Positions 16,694 to 24,328 of a stretch of 64,000 nucleotides of DNA are shown here, piece after piece. Origin of the DNA: Verrucomicrobiia bacterium (lineage in GTDB: Bacteria > Verrucomicrobiota > Verrucomicrobiia > Limisphaerales > UBA9464); assembly GCA_019634635.1 (NCBI GenBank), contig JAHCBB010000001.1, positions 124,001-188,000 of the forward strand, in the 5' to 3' direction. The notes beneath the pieces are model-generated. The model was not told the origin of the DNA and ran no database searches. It was given only the letters and a program-made list of their open reading frames with translations. A program made the position numbers and the translations under genes. Position 1 is the first letter of the stretch. Each line of letters opens with the position of its first letter.

Positions 16694-17443
16694 ATGAAGG
16701 AGCCGAGGTCTTCCCAATGCCGGCAACGCGCCGGATTCACCCTGATCGAACTCCTGGTCGTCATTGCGATCATTGCGATCCTGGCGGGCATGCTTCTGCC
16801 GGCTTTGGGCCGGGCCAAGGCCAAGGGGCTGCAGACGCGCTGCGCGAGCAACCAGCACCAGATTGGCATCGCCTACCAGTTGTACACCGACGACAACGCG
16901 GACTTTTATCCGGCGCAATGGGGCTGGGGAGCCGGCGGGGGCAAGAAGGGCACCTACCGGCTCGACGCCGGCGTGGCCCTTTCGTTCGGCGTGTCCATCG
17001 AGACCACCAACCGCCCGCTCTTTCGCTACACCAGCACCCCGGAACTGTTCTTTTGCCCCTCGGACAAAGGGGACGAGGAATACAACGCCAAGCACTGCTA
17101 CAACGAATACGGCAACAGCTACCTGGTCCAGTTTCAGCACGACTCCTTCCGGGTGAAGCATGTGGCGGGGGATCTCAAGGCGCCGCGGGGCAGTTATGAG
17201 GCGACGCCCATCAAATCCAGCGAAGTCGCGCGCAGTCCGGTCAACAAGATCATCCAAGGCGACTGGCACTGGCACGCCAACCGCAATGTGAACGACAAGC
17301 GCAGCGTGTGGCACAACTACAAGGGCCAGGCCCGCTACAACATGCTGTTTGGCGACAGCCATGTGGAATTCTTCCGGTTTCCCAAGGAGACCCCGAACTG
17401 GATCTGGGAACCCCGGCCGGATCCGGGATTCACCTGGTGGTGA
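16694..17443 (+). CDS. Pseudopilin-like protein (prepilin N-terminal methylation domain)
   Basis: The 249-residue product carries a type IV prepilin signal: a short basic leader, then [19 protein letters not shown] with the cleavage Gly and the Glu at +5. The C-terminal part is the H-x9-DG-like pseudopilin domain of PVC bacteria, seen as [39 protein letters not shown] and the end motif [14 protein letters not shown]. Such genes occur in large numbers as single copies in Verrucomicrobiota and Planctomycetota; the role of most is unknown, but processing by a prepilin peptidase and envelope location are expected. It converges on the zinc-ribbon gene with a 43-base gap. Confidence 0.9.
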   Translation: MKEPRSSQCRQRAGFTLIELLVVIAIIAILAGMLLPALGRAKAKGLQTRCASNQHQIGIAYQLYTDDNADFYPAQWGWGAGGGKKGTYRLDAGVALSFGVSIETTNRPLFRYTSTPELFFCPSDKGDEEYNAKHCYNEYGNSYLVQFQHDSFRVKHVAGDLKAPRGSYEATPIKSSEVARSPVNKIIQGDWHWHANRNVNDKRSVWHNYKGQARYNMLFGDSHVEFFRFPKETPNWIWEPRPDPGFTWW

Positions 17444-17486
17444 GCCGGGGGGGGCCCGGGCTCGCGGTTCCCGCCCGGACCCGCCT

Positions 17487-17711
17487 TCAGAACTCAAACG
17501 GTCCGTTGGTGCGCTCGCACTGCGGGCATCGGGAGCGGTCCACCTTCGGGTCATCGGTGTATACCAGTCCGCAGGCATCGCACCGGAAGATGCGGTCCTC
17601 GGAGACTTCGCGTTCAACCCGGCGCCGCCTCAGTCCAAGCCGCAGTGCGATCAGGGCCAGCGCGGCCAGCAGGCCGAGCACCTGGAGGGTGAGCAGGGAT
17701 TCGGGCGCCAT
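17487..17711 (-). CDS. Small membrane protein with zinc ribbon
   Basis: The 74-residue product has one N-terminal membrane helix (LLTLQVLGLLAALALIAL), a basic stretch RLGLRRRR, and a zinc ribbon with two Cys pairs, CDACGL and CPQCER, spaced 16 residues between pairs. The ribbon would face the cytoplasm by the positive-inside rule. It is the last gene of the exbB-exbD-tonB unit, with only 3 bases from the tonB stop, so it is probably co-expressed. A link to metal uptake is possible but not shown. Length and spacing are complete; no similar named family is recognised. Confidence 0.7.
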   Translation of the reverse strand: MAPESLLTLQVLGLLAALALIALRLGLRRRRVEREVSEDRIFRCDACGLVYTDDPKVDRSRCPQCERTNGPFEF

Positions 17712-17714
17712 GGC

Positions 17715-18488
17715 TCAGGGTGCCGGCGGCTCGATGCGCCAGACGAAGGCCAGATCTCCCCAGACCAGCGGGCCGGGCCCAGACTCCAGATCCTCCGGGT
17801 CCCATGCGGCCTCCGCGGCGAACCGGGCGCGTTGGGCCCAGGCCAGCGCCAGCTGGTCCGCGTCCGGGCTGCCGCTGGAGGCGGTCACGCGGGCGACGAG
17901 GACTTCCCCCCCCGGGGCGACTCCGACCTCGACGGTGCTCGGGCTGAGTACCTCGGTGCCCGGGACCAGCTGCGGAGGCGCCTCCGGGTGCAAGGCCCGT
18001 CCCGCCAGGAGCCCCCGGGGAACCACCACGGTTTGTGTCGGCAGCACCCGGGGCGCCCTGGGTTCGCCGCGAATGCCAACCGGGGGCAGGCGCAGGGGTC
18101 TCGGGAGGGTCGTCGCCGGCGGGGGCGGCGGCACCCCCAGGCGGGACGTCCCGGCGTCGGCACCGAGCCAGCGCGGCCGGCCGGGCCACTCGGCGAGCCG
18201 GTACTCCGGCAGCGGAAAGGCGTGGGCGGCGGCGCCTGAAAACCCCTGAGGATCCATGTGGGCAAACTGGCGAGGGTCCGCCTCCAAACCCTGGACCGGG
18301 TCCTGACCCGCACGGGAAGTGTCGAGGACCATCCGGCCGGGGCTTGCGCGCACCGGAGTGGGCAGGCCGGGCCATCGAGCCAGCCAGAGCAGGGTGCCCG
18401 CTTGAAGCGCGGCGAAGATTGCGATGACCCCCATCCAGCGGCTTCGCGGCCAGGGGATCTCCCGGGGATCGGCGTTGGTGCGCGTCAT
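17715..18488 (-). CDS. TonB-like energy transducer
   Basis: The 257-residue protein has a single N-terminal membrane helix (about residues 19-39, GVIAIFAALQAGTLLWLA), a long Pro-rich periplasmic spacer with runs such as PPPPPATT, and a C-terminal domain of about 80 residues (STVEVGVAPGGEVLVARVTASSGSPDADQLALAWAQRARF) that fits the TonB C-terminal fold. With ExbB and ExbD upstream it should carry proton-motive energy to outer-membrane receptors. No receptor gene is in the window, so the substrate is unknown. Its ATG overlaps the exbD stop by 4 bases, implying coupled translation. The helix lacks the classical SHLS-type His motif, as in many divergent TonBs. Confidence 0.8.
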   Translation of the reverse strand: MTRTNADPREIPWPRSRWMGVIAIFAALQAGTLLWLARWPGLPTPVRASPGRMVLDTSRAGQDPVQGLEADPRQFAHMDPQGFSGAAAHAFPLPEYRLAEWPGRPRWLGADAGTSRLGVPPPPPATTLPRPLRLPPVGIRGEPRAPRVLPTQTVVVPRGLLAGRALHPEAPPQLVPGTEVLSPSTVEVGVAPGGEVLVARVTASSGSPDADQLALAWAQRARFAAEAAWDPEDLESGPGPLVWGDLAFVWRIEPPAP

Positions 18489-18919
18489 CGTGGAAGCCCG
18501 CGCCCGACGCGGCTGCGGGTGGCGCCCAGCACGATTTCCTGGATTCCCGCCCGCCGTGCCAGGGCGGCGAGGTCCGCCAGTTCCCCGTAGGGGATGCTCT
18601 GGTCGGCCTGGATCAGCAGCGCATTGGGGTGTCCCCCACGGGATGCCCGGCGCGACAGCTCAACCTCCAGCGCGGTCCGGTCGGTGATCTGGTTGTCGAA
18701 GTACAGACGGCGCGAGGCGTCCATTGCCACGATGAGGAACGGCCGTCCGGGCTCCAGCGCCAGCGGGGCCTCTGTGTCGGGCAGATCCAGGAGCGCCCCG
18801 CGGGGCAGCACGAGGAAATCCCGCAACACCAGCACAAATGCCGTGAGGAAGATCACGCAAAGGAAGGGTGCGAGGTCGAGCTGACCCCGGAACAGGCGGG
18901 TGGATCTGGGAAATCTCAT
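18485..18919 (-). CDS. exbD: ExbD/TolR-type biopolymer transport protein
   Basis: The 144-residue length is normal for ExbD. One N-terminal membrane helix contains LDLAPFLCVIFLTAFVLVL; the Asp in LDLAPFL corresponds to the proton-carrying Asp of the family. The periplasmic part ends in the typical IQADQSIPYGELADLAALARRAGIQEIVLG. It should form the proton channel with ExbB and act on TonB. The gene overlaps both neighbours by 4 bases (ATGA), so exbB-exbD-tonB is one operon. The ATG at 18919 was chosen over a longer frame that runs through the end of exbB. TolR is an alternative name, but the TonB-like neighbour favours ExbD. Confidence 0.88.
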   Translation of the reverse strand: MRFPRSTRLFRGQLDLAPFLCVIFLTAFVLVLRDFLVLPRGALLDLPDTEAPLALEPGRPFLIVAMDASRRLYFDNQITDRTALEVELSRRASRGGHPNALLIQADQSIPYGELADLAALARRAGIQEIVLGATRSRVGRGLPR

Positions 18920-19659
18920 GCAGTTCGTGAGGTCGCCGGCATCGGCGCGGGCTCGTCCACCTCGTCGCCATCGGGCTCGCTGGTGGTCAGGCGGACCGCC
19001 TCGCGACTGGCACGCTCCATGTCGAGCACGATCAGGTTGACCCGGTGGACGAGGTAGTTGTAGGCCGCGTAACAAAAGGCGGCGATGCCGATGCCCATCG
19101 CGGCGACGTACAGGGACTGCATCAGCCCGTCGAACATCTGGCCGGGGGCGGCGTAGCCATAGGCGACACCGTCCGGATTGCGCAGTTCGCGAAACACCCG
19201 GGCGAACCCGAACAGGGTGCCGATCAATCCCAGCAGGGGCGCCACCTGGGCCACCGTTGCCAGAAAGGGCAGGTGATGCTCCAGCCGCGGCACCTCCACC
19301 TGACCGACCTCCTCAATGACCTCCTCCACGCGGGCGCGTCCGCCCTCCCGGTGCAGGATGGCGGTCTTGACGATGCGGGCGACCGGGCCCCGAGTGGCAT
19401 CGCAGATGGACAGCGCCTCGATGACGTTGTCGCGTCGCAGCACGTTGCGGACGCCGGCGAGGAACTGGGCGGAGTCAATCTGGACCCGATGGAAATACAG
19501 CACGCGCTCGATGACCACCGCGAGCGCGGCGGCGCTGACGAGGACCAGGACCCAGAACATCAGCCCGAAGTGGGCCGCGGTGGCGGGCATGGCGTCCGCC
19601 ATCCGGGCCATCACCGCATTGGTGTCGGTGGTGGCGGCGAGCAACGGCACGAAGGTCAT
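18916..19659 (-). CDS. exbB: ExbB/TolQ/MotA-type proton channel protein
   Basis: The 247-residue product has three membrane helices: about residues 31-52 (FWVLVLVSAAALAVVIERV), 125-150 (VAQVAPLLGLIGTLFGFARVF) and 175-197 (MGIGIAAFCYAAYNYLV). The second contains the family signature APLLGLIGT. With ExbD it forms the inner-membrane proton channel that powers the TonB-like protein. The ATG at 19659 follows the family better than an upstream Met at 19695. It is the first gene of the operon, and divergent from dapB across about 120 bases, which should hold both promoters. Confidence 0.9.
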   Translation of the reverse strand: MTFVPLLAATTDTNAVMARMADAMPATAAHFGLMFWVLVLVSAAALAVVIERVLYFHRVQIDSAQFLAGVRNVLRRDNVIEALSICDATRGPVARIVKTAILHREGGRARVEEVIEEVGQVEVPRLEHHLPFLATVAQVAPLLGLIGTLFGFARVFRELRNPDGVAYGYAAPGQMFDGLMQSLYVAAMGIGIAAFCYAAYNYLVHRVNLIVLDMERASREAVRLTTSEPDGDEVDEPAPMPATSRTA

Positions 19660-19781
19660 GACCGGGTTATAGACAATTCGCCTCGCGGACTCCAACAGCG
19701 TTTGCCCCGGCGCCGGTGCCCGGGATGCAGCGGGGAATTCGGCTTCTTTCCCGAGGTCCGGGATGTTAAGGCCGGACCAGC

Positions 19782-20516
19782 ATGACTCGCATCGTGATCA
19801 ATGGGGCCCGCGGGCGCATGGGCCAGGCGCTGCTGGCCCGGGCTGCGGACCTCCCTGCGGTGACCGTGGTGGGTGCCGTGGACCAGGGCGACGACCTGTC
19901 GGCGGCGCTGTCCGGCGCCGATGTGGTGATTGACTTCTCATTCCACGAAGTGACGGCTGCCGTCGCCTCGCTGTGTGCGCGGCAGGACCGCGCCCTGGTG
20001 ATCGGGACCACCGGTCACTCGGAGCCGGAAAAGGCGGCAATCCGGGAGCAGTCGGCCCGGATCCCGATGGTCTGGGCCTCCAACTATTCCACCGGGGTCA
20101 ACACCCTGTTCTGGCTCACCCGGCGCGCCGCCGAGATCCTGGGGCCCGGTTTCGATCTGGAGGTGGTGGAGATGCACCACCGGATGAAGCGCGACGCCCC
20201 CAGCGGCACCGCGGCCACGTTGCTCGAGATCCTGGGCGACGTGCGAAAGGTCTCCCTGGAGACCGCCCTTCGGCACGGCCGCCAGGGCATCACCGGCGAG
20301 CGGACCGCGTCGGAGATCGGCATCCATGCGCTGCGCGGTGGCGACGTGGTCGGGGACCACACGGTGATTCTTGCCGGGCCGGGGGAGCGTGTGGAGTTGA
20401 CCCATCGGGCCTCCAGTCGCGACACCTTCGCTTCGGGCGCCCTGCGCGCTGCCGAGTGGGTGGTCGGACGGCCCCCGGGCATCTACTCGATGCAACAGGT
20501 GCTCGGTCTGGAGTGA
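19782..20516 (+). CDS. dapB: 4-hydroxy-tetrahydrodipicolinate reductase
   Basis: DapB reduces 4-hydroxy-tetrahydrodipicolinate with NAD(P)H in the lysine and meso-diaminopimelate pathway. The 244-residue length fits. Visible are the dinucleotide-binding GARGRMGQALL near the N-terminus, DVVIDFS, GTTGHSEPEK, and the catalytic and substrate-binding EMHHRMKRDAPSGTA containing the His-His and Lys. The C-terminus has GDHTVILAGPGERVELTHRASSRDTFASGAL. The stop codon overlaps the folK start (TGATG), so translation of the two is probably coupled. It supplies meso-DAP for peptidoglycan, matching mpl in this window. Confidence 0.96.
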   Translation: MTRIVINGARGRMGQALLARAADLPAVTVVGAVDQGDDLSAALSGADVVIDFSFHEVTAAVASLCARQDRALVIGTTGHSEPEKAAIREQSARIPMVWASNYSTGVNTLFWLTRRAAEILGPGFDLEVVEMHHRMKRDAPSGTAATLLEILGDVRKVSLETALRHGRQGITGERTASEIGIHALRGGDVVGDHTVILAGPGERVELTHRASSRDTFASGALRAAEWVVGRPPGIYSMQQVLGLE

Positions 20517-21100
20517 TGGCAGGCCCCGTTCGGGACCAACAGCAGACGGCGCGCGCAATGCCCGGCAGACCTTCCAGAGCGACCCCGGGGTCCTGCGTGT
20601 GCGTCGCCCTGGGATCCAACCTTGGAGATTCTCCGAGGCTGCTGGTCGAGGCGATGGATGCGCTCGACCGGATCGCGACCGGTGCGGTCCGGCGCTCCTC
20701 CATCTGGTGGAGCACGCCGGACGCCTGTCCTCCCGGGTCCCCGGTGTTTGCCAACGCGGCGGTGGTGTTGGCTCCGCGCAGGGGGGAGACGCCCGAATCC
20801 CTGCTGGCCAAACTTCAGGCGCTGGAGCGCGAGTTCGGACGCCGCCCCAAGCAGGTCCTCAACGAGGCGCGTCCGCTCGACCTCGATCTGATTGCCTGGG
20901 CGGGGGAAGTTCGGTCCGGACCGGTCCTCACGCTGCCCCATCCGCGGGCGCACCTGAGGCGCTTCGTGCTGGCGCCGCTCGCGGAATTGGTGCCGGAGTT
21001 CGTGCTCCCGGGCCAGGTCCGGACTGTTTGCGAGCTGCTGGATCGGGCCCCACCCGACCCGGGGTTGAGGCGATGGGGGTCCCCGGCCGGCGGGCTGTGA
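20516..21100 (+). CDS. folK: 6-hydroxymethyl-7,8-dihydropterin pyrophosphokinase
   Basis: FolK transfers pyrophosphate from ATP to 6-hydroxymethyl-dihydropterin in folate synthesis. The family signatures are present: VALGSNLGDSPRLL near residue 30, a middle PVFANAAVVLAP, EREFGRRP, and the HPPK motif ARPLDLDLIAW with paired Asp residues for magnesium and ATP. The product has 194 residues counted from the ATG overlapping the dapB stop. An ATG at 20558 would give 180 residues and remove an unconserved leader, so the true start is uncertain. It converges on the RNase gene with a 2-base gap. Confidence 0.9.
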   Translation: MAGPVRDQQQTARAMPGRPSRATPGSCVCVALGSNLGDSPRLLVEAMDALDRIATGAVRRSSIWWSTPDACPPGSPVFANAAVVLAPRRGETPESLLAKLQALEREFGRRPKQVLNEARPLDLDLIAWAGEVRSGPVLTLPHPRAHLRRFVLAPLAELVPEFVLPGQVRTVCELLDRAPPDPGLRRWGSPAGGL

Positions 21101-21102
21101 GC

Positions 21103-23103
21103 TCAGGCGGCGCTGCGGCCGAGTTCGACGTTGGTGATGGCGTCCATGATGCGCCACTGCTCGTTGTGGAAGGCCGGCTCGGGACGGAAGGCCAGTTTGG
21201 CGTAGAACTTCTTCTCCAGCTCGATCAACAGCCGCTCGTCCTGGGTGCGCAGACGTTCGAGCACCGCGGGATGGCAGTGGATGCGCAGCTGGAAGTCGCT
21301 CTCGTCGCGCGGCCGGGCCTTCATGATCGCCGTGAGCTTGCGCTGGATCTCCACGCTCATGCTCTCCGGACTCTTCACCACGCCCCGGCCGCGGCAGTGC
21401 GGGCAATCCACGAGCATGGCGTCGGCGACCGACTCGGTGTGGCGCTGGCGCGTCATTTCCATCAGGCCGAGCTGGCTCAGGGGCAGGATGTGTGTCTTGG
21501 CCCGGTCGCGCCGGAGGTTCCCCTTCATGCGCTGATAGAGCGTCTGCTGATCCTTGCGGGACTTCATGTCAATGAAGTCCAGGACGATGATGCCGCCCAT
21601 GTTGCGCAGCCGGAGCTGGCGGCAGATTTCGTCGGCGGCCTCCAGGTTCACCTTGAGCAGATTCTGATCGTGGTCCTTGGATCCCTTGTGGCGGCCGGTG
21701 TTGACGTCAATGGCCACGAGCGCCTCGGTCTCGTCAATGATCAGGTAGCCGCCGCTCTTGAGCGTCACCTGCCGGCCGAAGGCCTGCTCCAACTGCCGCG
21801 TGATGTTGTACCGGTCGAACAACGGCTCGGCCTCATTGTAGAAGGCGATCTTCTTTGCGGACCGGCGGCTGATGCGTCCGATGAGGTCCTGCACCCGCTG
21901 AAACTGCTTGTGATCGTCTATGATGATGCGGTCCACGTCCTCGGTCAGGAAGTCCCGGACGGTGCGCTCGATCAGATCGGGCTCCTGGAACACGCAGCAG
22001 GGGGCGGTACCGCCCGTGGTCTTGTCCTGCACCCGCTTCCATTCCTCCAGAAGCAGGGCGAGATCCCGGATGAAGTAGCGGCGGAGCTTGTCCTCCCCGG
22101 CGGTGCGGATGATCACCCCCATCCCCTCCGGCAGGGTGAGCTCGCGGAGAATCTTTTTCAGCCGCTGACGCTCGGCGGGATCTTCGATCTTGCGGCTGAT
22201 GCCGCACTGCTCGGAATTGGGCAGCAGGACCAGGTAACGTCCGGGCAGCGCGAGGTTGGTGGTGACGCGGGGCCCCTTGGTGCCAATGGGGCCCTTGGTG
22301 ACCTGGACAATGATTTCGCTGCCGACGGGGTAGAGGCGCGGGACGTCCTTGGTGGTGATTTTCGGCTTGTCCTTGCGGGCGCGCTTGCGGTCTTCGCGCT
22401 CCACCAGCTCGATGCTGGAGTCGAAGGGGCTTGGGATGATGTCCCAGTAGTGGAGGAACGCGTTCTTGTCGAAGCCGATGTCCACGAACGCCGCCTTGAG
22501 GCCGTCCTCCAGGTTGCGAACCTTCCCCTTGTACACGCTGCCGACCAGCCGTTCGGTGTTGGTGCGCTCGACCGTGAAGTCATTGAGGCGGGACTCCTCG
22601 AGCACGGCGACCCGCGTTTCCAGGGGCTCGGCGTTGATGATGACCTCGATGTTCCGGCGGGGCTCCGGCTCGATCAGTTGGCGGACCTTCCGGACCGCCT
22701 CCCGGACGGCGCTGCGGGCCTTGTCGAGCAGGCCTGCGGGGGGCTTGAGCGCGGCCTCGGGTGTGCCGGCCCCATCGGTGTCGGGTTCCTCCGGATCGTT
22801 TCCGGCGTCGAGACCGGCACGGGGCCGGGGCTCCGGACGTCGGAACCGGCGATCCCGTCGGGTCCCGACGGGCTCCTCGGGCGACTCCGGGCTGTCGGCA
22901 GGGAGACCCGCCGCGAGGTTCTCGGCGCGGCCGATCTCGGCCTCCTGGCGCCGGCGGTCCGGGAACCGGTCGTCGTCGGGTTTGTCGTCGGGTTTCCCGG
23001 AAAGGATTGCGGCGGCGGCACGCCCGGGCTTCGGGGTGGCGAGACCGTGCGCGGGTTTGAACCTCAGCGGACCGCGGTTGCGTTTGAAGACGTGCTGGCT
23101 CAT
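21103..23103 (-). CDS. rng: Ribonuclease E/G family endoribonuclease
   Basis: This enzyme cleaves single-stranded AU-rich RNA in rRNA maturation and mRNA decay. The first 150 residues are charged and Pro/Arg-rich, probably disordered. The S1 RNA-binding domain follows (GSVYKGKVRNLEDGLKAAFVDIGFDKNAFLH), then the RNase H-like and DNase I-like catalytic core with the metal-binding Asp in GGIIVLDFIDM and DVNTGRHKG, and the zinc-link motif CPHCRGRG near residue 590. The C-terminus ends soon after, so the protein is closer to RNase G than to the long RNase E scaffold; the extension is N-terminal. It lies 16 bases after rodA and is probably the last gene of the mre-rod operon. Confidence 0.92.
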   Translation of the reverse strand: MSQHVFKRNRGPLRFKPAHGLATPKPGRAAAAILSGKPDDKPDDDRFPDRRRQEAEIGRAENLAAGLPADSPESPEEPVGTRRDRRFRRPEPRPRAGLDAGNDPEEPDTDGAGTPEAALKPPAGLLDKARSAVREAVRKVRQLIEPEPRRNIEVIINAEPLETRVAVLEESRLNDFTVERTNTERLVGSVYKGKVRNLEDGLKAAFVDIGFDKNAFLHYWDIIPSPFDSSIELVEREDRKRARKDKPKITTKDVPRLYPVGSEIIVQVTKGPIGTKGPRVTTNLALPGRYLVLLPNSEQCGISRKIEDPAERQRLKKILRELTLPEGMGVIIRTAGEDKLRRYFIRDLALLLEEWKRVQDKTTGGTAPCCVFQEPDLIERTVRDFLTEDVDRIIIDDHKQFQRVQDLIGRISRRSAKKIAFYNEAEPLFDRYNITRQLEQAFGRQVTLKSGGYLIIDETEALVAIDVNTGRHKGSKDHDQNLLKVNLEAADEICRQLRLRNMGGIIVLDFIDMKSRKDQQTLYQRMKGNLRRDRAKTHILPLSQLGLMEMTRQRHTESVADAMLVDCPHCRGRGVVKSPESMSVEIQRKLTAIMKARPRDESDFQLRIHCHPAVLERLRTQDERLLIELEKKFYAKLAFRPEPAFHNEQWRIMDAITNVELGRSAA

Positions 23104-23119
23104 GGGGGGGGTGCGGGCG

Positions 23120-24328
23120 TCAGAAATGGCGCCGGTGCAGGTGAATGTTTTGGAGAATGCCGATGGCGATCAGCGAGCAGACCACCGAGGTGCCCCCCGC
23201 GCTCAGGAGGGGCAGGGGTATGCCCGTGACCGGCACCAGCCGGATGTTCATGCCGATGTTCACGAAGACATGCGTGAACAGTAGAGTGACCACGCCCACG
23301 GCGAGGAGGCGGCCGAGGCGGTCCCGGGCCCGTGCGGCGATCCGAAGACCGCTGAAGAGCACCAGGCCATAGAGAGTGAGGACCGTCACGCTGCCGAGGA
23401 AGCCCTTCTCCTCGGCGATGACGGAAAAGATGAAGTCGTTGTGGGCCACCGCGCGGGGGAGGTATCCGAGGGCGCTCTGGGTGCCGTCGCGCCACCCTTT
23501 GCCGGTGAGGCCGCCGCTGCCCACGGAGATGAGGGCCTGGCGGACGTTGTAGCTCTTGTTTTCCTGTTCGGTCCGCGCCAGCAGGCGTTCGGCGGGGGTC
23601 GCGCTGCGCGGGGCGAAGTCGAGTCCGAAGTACACCAGCAGCCGCTGCTTCTGGTATTCCTCCAGCTTGACGAAGCGCCATCCCGGGGGTGCGTAGAGCA
23701 CATCCACCAGGATCAGGGTGACCAGCAGCGCGCCGCCGCCGAGGAACCGGGCGAGAAACCGGCGGGGCACTCCGGCGACAAACATCATGGTCAACGCGAC
23801 TGGCAGGAAGACGAGGGACGAACCGAGGTCGGGCTGCTTGAGGATCAGCGCAAAGGGCAGGAGGGTCATGCCCATGGCCTTGGCGAAGAGCGCCGGCGAC
23901 CCCAGCTCTCCGGGCGGGCGTGACAGGAAGTTGGCCAGGGCAAACAGGAAGGTGAGCTTGGCCAGTTCGCTCGGCTGAAACTGGACCATCCCGAAGTCCA
24001 GCCAGCGGCGGGCGCCCAGCCGGGACACCCCAAGGAAGGCCACCGCGAGGAGCAGGAGGATGGAAATCCAGTAGGCCACGAGCGACCAGCGGGCCAGTCG
24101 GCTGTAATCCACCAGGCACAGGGCGCCGACCAGGGCGATCCCCAGGAGGTAGGCGACGACCTGGTTGACGACGCGGAACCGCCACCAGGGAAGGTTTGCC
24201 GCGGCATCGGCGGCGCCGGTCGCGGAGAAGATGAATGCGGCGCCGAGGACCATCAGCCCGGCAACGGCCAGCCAGAGCGGCCATTCGACCCGGCGTTCCG
24301 GGCGCACGGTGGGGAGGTCCCAGGTCAT
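23120..24328 (-). CDS. rodA: Rod shape-determining SEDS glycosyltransferase
   Basis: RodA polymerises lipid II glycan strands during cell elongation together with PBP2. The 402-residue length and about ten membrane helices fit. Conserved SEDS features are seen: GARRWLDFGMVQFQPSELAKL, LKQPDLGSSLVFLPV, an extracellular loop with SYNVRQALISVGSGGLTGKG, HNDFIFSVIAEEKGF, and the C-terminal GIPLPLLSAGGTS. The start at 24328 overlaps the stop of the pbp2 gene by 4 bases; a longer frame upstream is antisense-free read-through of pbp2. It is part of mreB-mreC-mreD-pbp2-rodA-rng. Confidence 0.95.
   Translation of the reverse strand: MTWDLPTVRPERRVEWPLWLAVAGLMVLGAAFIFSATGAADAAANLPWWRFRVVNQVVAYLLGIALVGALCLVDYSRLARWSLVAYWISILLLLAVAFLGVSRLGARRWLDFGMVQFQPSELAKLTFLFALANFLSRPPGELGSPALFAKAMGMTLLPFALILKQPDLGSSLVFLPVALTMMFVAGVPRRFLARFLGGGALLVTLILVDVLYAPPGWRFVKLEEYQKQRLLVYFGLDFAPRSATPAERLLARTEQENKSYNVRQALISVGSGGLTGKGWRDGTQSALGYLPRAVAHNDFIFSVIAEEKGFLGSVTVLTLYGLVLFSGLRIAARARDRLGRLLAVGVVTLLFTHVFVNIGMNIRLVPVTGIPLPLLSAGGTSVVCSLIAIGILQNIHLHRRHF

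Noticed and set aside
13909..17199. 1096-codon plus-strand frame across thrS
   Set aside because: It runs antisense through thrS and through the middle of the pseudopilin gene in another frame; no conserved motif.
20599..23229. 876-codon plus-strand frame over the RNase E/G gene
   Set aside because: Antisense shadow of a strongly conserved gene.
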